Source: Tachypleus tridentatus | Lineage: Eukaryota > Arthropoda > Merostomata > Xiphosura > Limulidae | Assembly: GCF_004210375.1 (NCBI RefSeq) | Contig: NC_134830.1 | Coordinates: forward strand, 62,305,576-62,369,575 | DNA length: 64,000 bases | Direction: 5' to 3' | In this document: one piece after another, positions 1 to 29,400 of the stretch | How positions within the stretch are numbered: position 1 is the first letter of the stretch | Layout: each line of letters starts with the position of its first letter | The notes under the pieces: generated by a model | The model's input: only the letters and a program-made list of their open reading frames with translations | What the model was told of the DNA's origin: nothing | Database searches by the model: none | Made by a program: the position numbers and the translations under genes

Positions 1-249
1 ATATAGGGTGTGAAATAACTATCATGGTACCATTTTTAGTGTCTTAACTTTATAGAAATAAGCTAGCAAGAAGCTAGCATATAGTACTGGTATATGGTAG
101 AAAAAATCAATTTAATTGCACTCCAGAAATAAACCTTGAAAAAAAGTGTTTAACACCATATTAAGTTTTGTTGTCATGCTATGGCTAGAAAGTATATAAA
201 ATTGTAAATAGAGCAGAAAGTTTGCATAAATGTTTTATGTAATGCTGGT

Positions 250-860
250 TAAATTATATGATAAATTGCTGCAGATTTTAAATGCTCTCCAAACACTGTC
301 AAGTATGAGCTAGATCTTGAGACCAAGACAAGTAACTTTGAAGAGGCAGAACACCTAAACACTGTGATACTGATGTTAAGTATCTTCATTTATGCAGCCA
401 TTGATCAAGCATGAAATGAAAAATCATGTACCAAATAATAGAAAAGTGTCGAGATCTACAGCATCAAGGAAACTTGATGAGAATGGATTAATTGGTCATG
501 TAGCAGTGTAAAAAAAAATTTTACTTCAATCTCCAAATACTGTCAAGAGACTGAAATTTTCTAAAAAGTAGAAAACTGAACTGCTGAAGATTGGAAAAGG
601 GTGCTATTGACAGATGAGTTCAAGTTTGAAATATCCGGTTCAAAGCATAGGTTGTACATTCAAAGCACTGGAATAGTTCAAATAATGCAGCGAGCTCCAC
701 AGAACTTTGATCTCAACTTAATTGAGCAGATGTGGAATTTAAAACATAAAAAGCTAGACAAATAGAAAGTTACTTCCAAAGAAACTTTATGATTAAATAT
801 GTTCCAACAATGCCTGAGAGAGTGCTTCCTGAACTCAAGCACTTCCTTTGAGTTTCTATT
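250..860 (+). pseudogene. Decayed Tc1/mariner transposase relic
   Basis: Broken transposase remnant with no open frame. Conceptual translation gives an N-terminal piece around 290-560 (STASRKLDENGLIGHVAV, like the region ahead of the catalytic core in Tc1 proteins). At about 590-640 there is a first-aspartate motif (DWKRVLLTDEFKFEI, usually LLTDESKFEI). At about 695-760 there is a glutamate motif (NFDLNLIEQMWNLKHKKL, usually SPDLNPIEQLW). The second aspartate block is missing: the first-aspartate stretch runs almost directly into the glutamate block, so roughly 200 bp were deleted. Several stops and frame changes occur. No clear terminal inverted repeats were found, so the ends are approximate. 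It is an old, dead insertion. Confidence 0.75.
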
Positions 861-1255
861 GTTGTAGTACAAAATTAATAAAACTTAGTTAATATTAATG
901 AAAATTAATACAACTTTGATGTTTTACCTGTGGTTTACCTTCCTTTGTTCTTTGAAAGTAGTCTGAACTCTAATTTTTTTACTTTTTCCTGACACTTTTT
1001 CAGAATACAGTATCAGTGTGGTATTTGCATATTTTAAAATGTTTTGCTGAGACAGGAATATTTGGTATAAATTCATCACAAGAAGTTTCACATTGCAGGC
1101 TATTACTTCCAGTATGTGCTGATGGATTTCACCCACAACCTGTAGATCATAAGCCATTTAAGTTGCAAATGCGAGGCTGTGTTGATTCTCGTCCAGCGTT
1201 GAAACTGGGTTTAGAAGCGACGAAAAACCATCGCCCATAGCTATAAAGCTTGGTG
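861..1255. other. No gene recognised
   Basis: Unique AT-rich sequence. Short open frames on both strands (for example 1016-1240) show no recognisable motif. CpG dinucleotides become commoner from about 1170 onward. Confidence 0.5.
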
Positions 1256-1270
1256 CTCTCTCTCTCTCTC
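1256..1270. repeat. (CT)n microsatellite
   Basis: A short uninterrupted run of CT dinucleotides just ahead of the 297-bp tandem duplication. Confidence 0.8.
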
Positions 1271-1313
1271 AGAATGTATGTTTCTGGACTTGACAGCAGA
1301 TTGAAGAATGTTT

Positions 1314-1900
1314 TGAATATAAGCATGTCATCTCGACCATGAACAATATCACAGTATGAGTCTGTTTTAGTTGGTTAATTTCTAGTAACTAAACAATCCA
1401 CGAATGTCTTGTTATGTGATGACGTTCTAGACTTTTCCTGTACTGTCTGTTTCGTTTTGATTTTTATGGTCAATGACTAATTCTTTAACTGCTTTATAGC
1501 ACACCGTGTAATACATTCCATATAATCTGCTTTGGTTGGGCAAAATCGTGATCTAATTATAGCTTAAATGTTATAAACTTTTTTGGAACAGAAGTCAGTG
1601 GTTGAATGGTTGAATATAAGCATGTCATCTCGACCATGAACAATATCACAGTATGAGTCTGTTTTAGTTGGTTAATTTCTAGTAACTAAACAATCCACGA
1701 ATGTCTTGTTATGTGATGACGTTCTAGACTTTTCCTGCACTGTCTGTTTCGTTTTGATTTTTATGGTCAATGACTAATTCTTTAACTGCTTTATAGCACA
1801 CCGTGTAATACATTCCATATAATCTGCTTTGGTTGGGCAAAATCGTGATCTAATTATAGCTTAAATGTTATAAACTTTTTTGGAACAGAAGTCAGTGGTT
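1314..1900. repeat. 297-bp near-perfect tandem duplication
   Basis: Copy 1 is 1314-1610 and copy 2 is 1611-1900. They lie head to tail at a 297-bp offset, and I found one substitution (cctgTactg versus cctgCactg). The unit begins TGAATATAAGCATGTC and ends with AAGTCAGTGGTT. It is not low-complexity and does not match the SINEs here. Near identity means a very recent duplication or an assembly artefact. Confidence 0.95.
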
Positions 1901-2625
1901 TTCATTGTAATATTGATAACACATACGTATAATAAACCTAACGAAAATTTGATATTCAGAATTTCTCCCATTAAGTATTTTCTGTTGGAAGCATCCATTG
2001 ATGAAAATCAGTAACATAACCTCCCATATTTTTATTTTAAATATTTTTTTAAAAATAAATTTAACAATTTATGAACTTTAGAGTCTGAATGAATCCAGTT
2101 CACTGGTCGACATATTCTTCAGATAGTTGACATTTTTTTTTTAGGCCCTGATGGACAAAGTGTTTTTCTCATATTTGCCATTTTTATTTCCTCTAACATT
2201 TTACGTTGTACTTGTTTTCTAAGTAGTTAGAAAGAGTAGTGTGTGTATGTGAAGGCGCTTCATGTTATTGTACTTTGTTGACGTAATATTATAAGTTTTA
2301 TTATACTAATTATCAAATACTACTTTCCCACCAGTAACTAGTATACGTAAAAATATATTACAAAGATGAGATGTTCGTGTGAATATAACGTGATAATATT
2401 TTTCGTTACAATGTTTTACCCGTTTTACTTGTTGCTTTATGCGCGTGATAAATTGAGATATTTTAAATATTTTATTAACATTAAAAGTTTAGTTATCCTG
2501 GTCGATTCATTGTGGTTTCAAATACACTGAAGATTAGGAATAATGTAAATTTTAAAAATAAGACTTTTTTTTCTGAGTTAAATACAGAAATGCCTGTTGA
2601 CAATAGACGAACACTGTAGTGTAAT
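1901..2625. other. No gene recognised
   Basis: Unique AT-rich sequence with ordinary CpG content (tacgtat, aacgaaa, gtcgaca). I see no splice-bounded frame and no repeat I can name. Confidence 0.5.
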
Positions 2626-3058
2626 TGAAACTTGAATCACGTTTACTCAACATTCATAAAGTAGATTTCATGTGAAACTTGACTCACGTTTATTCAACAT
2701 TCGTTTATATGTTTTTTTTATTTCGCACAAAGCTACACGAGGGCTATTTGCGTTAGCCGTCCCTAATTTAGGAGTGTAAAACTAGAGGGAAGGCAGCTCT
2801 GGTCATCATCACTCACCGCCAACTCTTGGGCTACTCTTTTACCAACGAATAGCGGGATTTACCGTCACATTATAACGCCCCTACAGCTAAAAGGGGCGAG
2901 CATGTTTGGTGCGACGGGGATTCGAACCCACGACCTTCAGATTACGAGTCGAACGCTTTAACCCATCTGGCCATGCCAGGCCGTTTCAACATTTGTTAAA
3001 GAGAGCACATGCAAAACTTAGCTCACGTTTATTCAACATTCATAAAGTAGATTTACTT
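2626..3058. repeat. Small minisatellite, about 47-bp unit, interrupted by a SINE
   Basis: Three copies of a unit built on ACTTGAMTCACGTTTAYTCAACATTC are present at about 2626-2672, 2673-2711 and 3012-3058. The first and third continue with ATAAAGTAGATTT. A minus-strand SINE sits between the second and third copies. The flanks TTCAACATTCGTT and TTCAACATTTGTT look like an imperfect target duplication of the SINE. Confidence 0.75.
2712..2983 (-). repeat. tRNA-derived SINE, family 1
   Basis: Near full-length on the minus strand. The tRNA-like head (B-box complement GGATTCGAACCC) lies at 2919-2983. The conserved body (TCTTTTACCAACGAATAG, AGAGGGAAGGCAGCT) follows, and the tail TTTCGCACAAAGCTACACG is at 2719-2741. 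It splits a minisatellite. Diverged by many substitutions, so not recent. Confidence 0.9.
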
Positions 3059-4458
3059 CCAAAGTTGTTACAGAATACATTTAATATTTATAAAATTCCA
3101 CAATTCTATTTTATTCATACTTGTTAAGCATCGTTGTCTGTTTCTTATAGCATCCGTGTACAGTGTTTTTTAATCATCTTTGTCGTCAGAGGCCGATAAA
3201 TTGTGCAAATCCGTAGTGAAATAAATTTGTATACACTCAAGGCTAAGCGAATCCCAATCTGCGTTTTACATTTATATTCCGAATAAGTAAATCAGATGCC
3301 TTATTTTGACAGTGTTATGTATAAATTTGTATGTTCATTATATGACGATGTACCTTTGCCAATACTTGAACTGACATCCAATTTCACCTTATGCGCATCT
3401 GCATTTATGTTCATCAGCCTATATATATATATATATACACACATACACGTAGTTATAAGCGTGTCTGGATTGTCAATTCATAGATTTATGGCTCGCAACC
3501 CGTTGTCGCAAAATTGCTCTCTGTATTTTGAAACCACGGTTGTGTTGTAGAAGTGACGGCCAGATTACTTTTCGATTAGAGGAGACTAGTCCAATAGTTT
3601 GGTGTGTATTATGCTCAAAATTAGAGGCAACTTAACACGAAATTCTGAAATAGTAGATAAACAAATTTTCTTTATAGTGATGTAATGGGAAGATTGGTTT
3701 TAACACAACCATCTGAAGAACACACGTGACCATATATGCTTGTTATTGGGTTTTTGTTTTGTTTTTCAGCACTTTTTAATAAAGTTTGTACTGATGCATT
3801 GTTCAAAGAAAACAAGTTTGAAAGAGTCAAAGACGCTACAGAAGTTCGGAGGAAACGTAATTACTTCACGTATTAAAATGTTATAGAATTCTCTAAGCTT
3901 CTTAAAAATAAAAAGTTGTAAAATTTTGTGTCTGTGTGTGCTTAAAAGCTATTGTTTTAGTAGCTTGGTAAACTGGAAATATGCGTTTAAGAAAACGGAT
4001 TCTGGTATCTCCTGTATATATGTGTTAAATAGACAACTTTCTTTTGTTATTTTACAGCTTAAAAGAACTGTAGAAATGGCATTGAGCCAAGAATTTCCAG
4101 TATTTTGTTGTTGTTGTCGTTGTAACACGTAAAACTGAGTTATGTGTTTGTTGCTTAACATAAGTAGACACCTTTTTTTCTTGTACAGTTGTTAAAACAT
4201 ATTTTTTCAGCATGTACAAGAGAAAATTGAGTTGTGTAATGTAAATAGAAACATCTCTAGATAGGGAGAGTACCAATCTCGTACATTTACACATTATTGT
4301 GCAAAACCCGAGAAGCGTGGGAAGAATCGATGTGGAGAGACGTATCTGATAAAAGTGAAACGTCTAGATTTTTTTTTTTTTTTGTCATTTGAAAGAAATA
4401 ATTTAACTGTAAAGCATCACCTTCAAACGTTTGCAAACAACAAGAGCTGTAATAGATT
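3059..4458. other. No gene recognised; TA/CA microsatellite
   Basis: Unique sequence with a TATATA then ACACAT microsatellite at about 3419-3448 and short open frames (3296-3550, 3926-4132) lacking recognisable motifs. CpG is not depleted. This stretch precedes the two unassigned open frames at 4459-5057. Confidence 0.45.
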
Positions 4459-4749
4459 ATGACTGAATACCACACTTTGCGAAAGGACGCTGTAGAAAAT
4501 TATGACCGAATTAAAATAAGAAAACTAAAATTGTTATTCGACTTGCTAGATGTGCCGGGGTATCAGGAAATAGTGGGAACAAATATTACCGGTGTGCTGA
4601 AATTCCTGTTTAGTCTCGTGTCACGCTGTCGTGATATTCCAAGCACGTTACACCGTTCCTCTGTTGGGCTACTGGATTTTTTTTCCCACTGTAATGGGGG
4701 TTTGTGCAAAAGTCCTAATTCTCAAACACAATTTAACAAATTTTATTAA
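4459..4749 (+). CDS. Unassigned open frame, 96 codons
   Basis: I do not recognise this product. The frame opens with ATG (MTEYHTLRKDAVENYDRI) and has a protein-like composition: a charged N-terminus, the hydrophobic helix-like KLKLLFDLLDVPGYQEI, then Cys/Ser-rich sequence. It ends at TAA 4747-4749. A splice-acceptor-like ttattaacag immediately follows, and a second frame opens at 4767, so the two may be one broken or spliced gene. The region keeps its CpGs, unlike the nearby FAM117 introns. No FAM117 N-terminal motif is visible, so I do not claim it as the missing first exon. It may be a chance frame. Confidence 0.2.
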   Translation: MTEYHTLRKDAVENYDRIKIRKLKLLFDLLDVPGYQEIVGTNITGVLKFLFSLVSRCRDIPSTLHRSSVGLLDFFSHCNGGLCKSPNSQTQFNKFY

Positions 4750-4766
4750 CAGTTGCTAAACATACT

Positions 4767-5057
4767 GTGCAATCATATGAACAAAAGTGGCGTTGTGAAC
4801 TGTTACGTGATGAAGTAATTTCAAATACAGTGAGAGAAGAGTTATATAAAATGAGTATTTTCTGTTGCGACCAGAAACCTTATTGTGACGGAATGGAAGT
4901 CAGTTATGGACATAGATTAATGGCGCGAAAACTCGAAAACATAAATTTCACCACCACTCTGCTGAGTACAAAATGGAGAAAAAGGTTAACTACAACATGT
5001 CCTCACTCTAGGTCTTCAAAACCTAAACCTGATGCCTGCAAGATCAACAAAAAATAA
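4767..5057 (+). CDS. Unassigned open frame, 96 codons
   Basis: Product not recognised. The frame is open from an upstream cag (about 4749-4751) to the stop at 5055-5057. It reads as charged, soluble protein (QKWRCELLRDEVISNTVREE, then YGHRLMARKL) and ends in a lysine-rich tail. It lies just after the 4459-4749 frame, in a different frame and with a possible acceptor between them. A two-exon gene, a frameshifted retrocopy or chance are all possible. There is no poly-A tract or target duplication that would show a retrocopy. Confidence 0.2.
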   Translation: MQSYEQKWRCELLRDEVISNTVREELYKMSIFCCDQKPYCDGMEVSYGHRLMARKLENINFTTTLLSTKWRKRLTTTCPHSRSSKPKPDACKINKK

Positions 5058-5192
5058 GCTATCATTTATGACGGAACACCATTAAAAAATTACAAAGATT
5101 AGGGTTAATAGGCAAACAACAAAACATCTATTATATATGGTGTGAGAATGGAAAAAAAACTTCATTAAGTCGAGGTGGTTAAACCACGTACA

Positions 5193-5461
5193 GACCCGGC
5201 ATGGCCAGGTGGTTAAGGCATTTGACTCGTAATCTGAGGGTCGCGGGTTCGAATCCCCGTCGCTCCAAACATGCTCGTCCCTTTTAGTCGGAGGGTTTAT
5301 AATGTGACGGTCAATCCCACTATTCGTTGGTAAAAGAGTTGCCCACGAGTTGACGGTGGGTGGTGATGACAAGCTGCCTTCCGTCTGGTCAAACACTGCT
5401 AAGTTACGGACGGTTAGCGCAGATAGCCTTCGTGTAGCTTTGCGCGAAACTCAAAACAAAA
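5193..5461 (+). repeat. tRNA-derived SINE, family 1, with target duplication
   Basis: Full length. It begins with the tRNA-like head (GGCATGGCCAGGTGG as A box, GGGTTCGAATCCCC as B box), then the conserved body (ATTCGTTGGTAAAAGAG), and ends TAGCTTTGCGCGAAACTCAA. It is flanked by an 8-bp direct repeat CACGTACA at 5185-5192 and 5462-5469, the target-site duplication expected for LINE-driven insertion. Confidence 0.95.
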
Positions 5462-5469
5462 CACGTACA

Positions 5470-7790
5470 AGATAAAAGAAACTAAATTGTTTATCTCCGT
5501 GCAATATATCATGTCTGCGGTAAATAACTGTAGCAGTACATTAAGTATTTATAAATTATCTGTATAGTAAAAACTAAGAAAACTAAAATTGGAATATTAA
5601 CATTATAGAAAATTAATCAGAAATTCGAGGTTGGGAGTTTAATTCATTAGTAAAATAAAATAATTCATAAATCAAGCATGTACCTAGTGATGCAAAGTAT
5701 TTCACTACGATAGTGATAGTTATGAGTTTGTTCGTTGCTGCGATTCACTTAGTCATATATCTTATCTGTTTTGTTGTTTTTTTATTTTTCCGTGTTGTAG
5801 GATAATTGTTTGGGACTCATAATGTGGCGCGCGACTTTTGTAGCGCCCTTTATTGACAAAAGACAGTTACGTACTGTAAAAAAATGAACTGTTAAATCGA
5901 AATTTATGCGTTCGTGCTTTAGTAGTACAATTAAAGTAATAATTGGAGGTCGATAGTGCGTTTATATAATAGATCAAATATCGACCAGGTTACTATTTAA
6001 TTCGATTTTAATGTAATGTGTGTGTGTGTGTGTGAAATGCATAAGCCTGACGTTATTCAAAACCATGCATGGAACAGGATACGAAGTTTCCTCTTGATAA
6101 TATAGCATTCGCTCACGCGTTTCCTTTTTTCCACAACATTAGTGTAATTGACTTTTTTTCTTTTGTACGTAACATTTTATTTCATTATTATTTTCAGTCT
6201 ACTATGAAACGGACTGTACGACATTAGAAAACGTTAGATCGTTAAAGGTCTTAGTTACACATAAGCGTATGCGCTAAGTAAAAGTCAAGCACAAAGCCTT
6301 CATAAGTACGTGTTCGTGGTATATGGGTTTGAGCCTTTGAATGGATTTTTTTTTGAGAAACAAAATACTTAATATATCATCACGTTTCAGCGACTTCAAG
6401 CGATCGATAAGAAATTGAATAGAATAACAAAAAGTTCATTAAACATTTATTACACATGACAGTTTCTCCTCCCTACCGTGCCCGTTTTTTATTTCTTGTA
6501 ACGATTGCTTTTACATGTGGATACAACAGATTACATAATTTATCATTATACGATGATCCTGTAATAAAAAAACAACAATATAGAAGCGGAATTTTATATG
6601 CGTTTTATTTAAATAATTCATGAATCATAAGATTTGTCACGTTATTCACTGAGGTCTAGTAATTATGAAGTATTTGGTGAATAATATATTTCATTTAAAA
6701 TCTATTATTATAACTTGGTAATATCCAAGGTAATAGTGTGTTTGTATACCTTAACTGTAGTTTATTATAATAATAATCCACAAATTTAAAATATTTCAAC
6801 AAGTCTTGGAAACGATTACAATGAACACCGATATCACTTCACAACAAAGTTTTTGCTTCTTGAAAACTGTTGGGTGTTCCTGATAGGTATTTGGCTGCTG
6901 ATCACGAAAATTGCATCCAAATTTGCCCATCACCTAGCATTTCATCAAAATCTTCAGGACATTGCTACAATGGAAAAACGATATCAGGGCAACTGAAATC
7001 TGTCAATGCTTGCTGAGTGCTGTTGGACACTGCAACGTGATGCACCGGAGATTGAATACAAATGAAAATCAGGAGCAAAACACTTTTATTTATGTTGAAC
7101 TAAATAGCGTATTAGAAACATAATTGCAATTAAATACATTATTGCCGGCAAACAGTTAACTGTCTATTTCTTAGAGTTCCAATGTGATGAAGCAAAACCA
7201 AAACTATATTTGTGCATACCCACCAAGTACCTGTCACAATCAACAAAAACTTTTCCAAAAAATTGTTGCACAGTGTATTTAAAAATGCTATTAAAATAAT
7301 ATAAAACTGTGAATGCTGGAACTAATGTGTGTGTTATTTGACCATTAATGAAAGCTAGAAAAATATTTAATTCATTAAGTAACTTGTTTTTGAAATATAA
7401 GTAAATCTACAACATGAAATTATCATAAACCAATTTATTCTGTCTTGTGAGACCTTTCTTAACTATAATGTGTCTGCATGTCTGTTGGCTAATATATCTG
7501 AGAATGTAGAGTCTTTGAAGTCTGTAAAGTGTTTACAAGATCTACTGATTAAGAACATTAGTCGGAACATGCACTGTAGGGTAAGAAACTTTCAAGTATG
7601 ATGTGTCAAAAGGTCTTAACAAATTTGCTTGAGGAGGAATGTAAAATGTTGATGGTAAATGGTGTGTTATTGTAAGTTAAATCTATTTTAGAACTGTTTC
7701 AGTGTCGCTCCTTGTTTAAAAAAACGGAAACAACCCAACAAACTCCCAGTTCTACACTTTTGAAAGCTGATAATGTTAATTTTTGATGAC
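5470..7790. other. No gene recognised; CpG-normal then CpG-poor
   Basis: Contains a (TG)n run at about 6017-6034. CpGs are frequent up to about 6.5 kb (for example gtggcgcgcgac at 5824) and scarce beyond. If gene bodies are CpG-depleted here, the boundary would mark the approach to the FAM117 transcription unit, and a promoter could lie in this stretch. No TATA or initiator is convincing. Confidence 0.4.
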
Positions 7791-7792
7791 AA

Positions 7793-7990
7793 GAAATCCA
7801 CTTGAAATTAAAATGTATCTCAGAAGGGCTGAGATAATTAGTTAATAGAAAGTATTAACGCTTTTATTGATAAGCAGAGAATGTTTTGACCTTAACCTGT
7901 AGATGACCTAGGAAGGTTGAATGTTCTCTCCTTATCAATAACAATGTTAATACCCATACCAGCCATTGTGAGATACATCGATATTGTTAT
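7793..7990. repeat. Inverted (foldback) repeat, about 190 bp
   Basis: Two arms face each other around about 7895-7910. The left arm has ATGTATCTCAGAAGGGCTG then TTATTGATAAGCAGAGAATG. The reverse complement of the right arm has ATGTATCTCACAATGGCTGG then TTATTGATAAGGAGAGAAC. Single-arm relatives occur at 49661-49786 and 59019-59110. The left end carries GATGAC-AA-GAAA, reminiscent of the hammerhead-ribozyme core seen in Penelope-like elements, but I cannot draw a full ribozyme. Confidence 0.75.
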
Positions 7991-26472
<18,482 letters not shown>

Positions 26473-29400
26473 CTTGGACATCAGATGCTGTTTCTTTCTC
26501 TTCTCATGACAACTGTATAATCAGTTATGGTTAGCTGTCATAAGATATATGTTACCAAGTTGTTTTGGAATAGTCCAAGCTTGGAATACTGTGGTATCCT
26601 CATCTACACCAATTTTATGAAAACAGATAGGAAATATGAATGTGTAACAATTTATATGGTAATTCTTCAAGACTTGCCCACTATTTACTTGTTTTAACAC
26701 CTTATTAAACTCATCACTGTGATGTCTGCCTGTTACCATTTCTTCCAGGAACAGAAAATTGCAGTTACAATTTTACAAGACCTCTTACTTGACAGTCCAC
26801 GGTTTTTAGAGAATAGTGTTACAGTTAAAAAAAAAAATGTTGTTATGACTGAAGTATCCATAAACATTTTATCTTTAGAAAATACTAGTGTAAAACTGTA
26901 CACTTTTATTTTATACACATGTTGTTAATTAGATGTATTGGAAACAAGGTTAAGCAATGGATCTTGTTTGTACATGTTTGAGATGTCTTAAAGTGAACTG
27001 AATTTTAAAAACATTTGGACTTGTTTAAAATTTTGAAGTGATGATACTATTGAAGATTGTACCTGAAGAAAACAAGGAAGCATGCAGATGTTTGAGAACA
27101 TTCTACAGTGTTTCTTGAAAGTCAAGTTTGTACACGTTAAGGAAAAGCAGAGTAAGCTAAGAAAAACATTTCTTATATTTGGAGACATAAACTCATCAAA
27201 AGAGTAGGAAGTTGGATGGACATTTTGATACAAAGTATAAACTATTCTAAAAGAGTGCTTGATATAGATTCAGATACTGTGTATTGTGTTTTGTCATTTT
27301 TACCTAGATCTGTATATGTGACTACCACCAATTTTATATGATGTTTCTCTTTAGCCTGTGTATAATATAAGGTTATGAGTATTCCTGCAGAGAAAAGTAA
27401 TCTGTAATACTCAGCATAAAAAAATAATATATACATATATATAGATATAGATATATATGCTGTGAAACATATCTCTAAATAGAAAGCCTGTGCAATTGTG
27501 TCTTCAAGTAAATGTATGATATGTTATAACAAAAGTTACTTTAAGTTTAATTAGTGTATTTCATAGTATTTGCCACTTACATGCATCATTTGTTGGTTTA
27601 TAACTCATTTCTTTCTTGGCTATTAAAACAATTTTGGGTCTGTTTTATGTGCTTGCTTGTAACCGTATTTCCAGCAGGTCGCTGATGGCATTCAGTTAGA
27701 CGTTTTAAAATTTGTTTTGTGTGGAAGAAAATGTGGAGAAAAAAATGTTTCTTGTGGAAAAGTTTATGAACTCTGAAAGAGTGCAGATGGCAATACAAGG
27801 ATCAACTGAATTGTATAATGTGATAATTTATTTTATGATGGAACAATCATATTTTGATAAGCACATTTATAAACATTAGTACATATTCCAATAGGTTTGA
27901 ATTGTTCAAGCAATGTTGCTAATTTATGTCTTTATTATTACAAGAATAAAATTTTAAATAATTTTTCAAATCCAGAATTATATTCCTTAACATACAGTTA
28001 CACTGACTTAATTGATATTAATAATACAGTAATAAGTAATTATCTTGGGAATATTTACACTACAGTTCTACAGACTGAGACCACTTCTGTATCAGATACT
28101 GAAATAGATTATTTACATTTAGACATTAAGATACTTAATAACATTAATTTTTATGATAGAAAATGATTCACATTTCAATTTTCTGATCTTTTTTAATGGT
28201 AATGTACCAACAAATGCCATAGATAGAGAGTATTGTATGTTCACAGCTTTCAGGTATTGTGAAATTTATAGCAATATACAGTTCATAATATCTAATATTA
28301 GTATATTAATAAATAAACTGATTTTTAATGGATATATTTGATGAGAAAAAACTTTAAATATTCTAAATTATTTTATAATAAGTATAAAAGTATTTAGATA
28401 AATTTGAAAATAGTGATGTAAACAAAATTATAATTTGCACAATAAAAATAATTTCTAAACTTTATTGTAGGGGAAATAATTGGAATTGCATAGTTGGACA
28501 TTTCATATCTTATACAAATGGATTAAAGTAGTTTATCACCTTTCCATTATAAGACTTTCTATTGTTTGAATCTATTTAGAACCTTTAAATATCCAGAGAG
28601 TAGAATGAAAGGGTGGAAGATGTAAGCTATACTAATAATTTAGGTTAGGCTTAGGACATCATCTTGGTAATTATATCAACATCATATTGGGTGCTGGAAT
28701 TCTAACTTTAAAGACAGTTTTGCTGTCTTACCCCTCTGATTTCTTGTATTTTGATTATTTCTTTCGTATTATTATTTTTATTGTATTTATTTATTTTGTT
28801 AACCATCACCTTCCCACATCTGGCTGCAGACATCAAACATTGCAGGTTATAACACCCACATCTGTTCCACCCCCTTTTTTTGTTTTTTCTAACTTGAAGA
28901 TGAACTGGATGGACATTGTACTCTGAATATAATTGGGATCTCACTTTTGTTTTGTGGCTGAATTTTTTTTTTCCTCTCTCTCTCACCATAAAATTATATT
29001 TCAACTAAGGTTAGGATATCCTTTATAAAAGTATAAGCAGTGTTGCCAATTTAGCAGATATTCTGCTAGATGTTGTGGTATTGCCATGTCATCTTGTGGA
29101 TTAAGTTAAGTGATCACAAGAAATTAAATGGATTCACAAACATAAATATTCTAGTGAGACCCCATCTTTTTTTTGTAGTGCTCTATTTTTCCGAGTTTGA
29201 AATCAGTTTAAAAACTTCTAATACAAAAGTGTATATTTAGGTTTCACCAAACATTATGTAGTCATTACATTCAAGATATGCTACTTAGTTTATGAATTGG
29301 TGATTAATGTTAACTAATGATAAGTGACTTTAATAGTGCCATCTACATTCTTGTATATTGTGCTGTTTATTAAATATATCATGAGTGTGCAATTGGCAAC

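Noticed and set aside
2906-3127. Open frame starting MVRRGFEPTTFRLRVERF
   Set aside because: It is the tRNA-like head of a minus-strand SINE read through; the same false peptide appears wherever this SINE occurs.
4459-4749. This frame as the missing first exon of the FAM117-family gene
   Set aside because: It lacks the family's N-terminal (A/V)(T/P)PYQL-type motif, and no donor of the required phase 1 is convincing.
5200-5270. Possible true tRNA gene (A box, B box, CTCGTAA loop with CGT anticodon)
   Set aside because: Followed by the repeated SINE body and flanked by target duplications; the same unit recurs over ten times, and the anticodon stem is imperfect. It is a SINE head.
5082-5396. 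Minus-strand frame with SDGDSNPRPSDYESNALTTW
   Set aside because: Antisense of the family-1 SINE head and body; a repeat artefact, not a gene.
26719-27436. Short frames on both strands after the FAM117 stop codon
   Set aside because: AT-rich, no motifs, overlapping on both strands; treated as 3' UTR.
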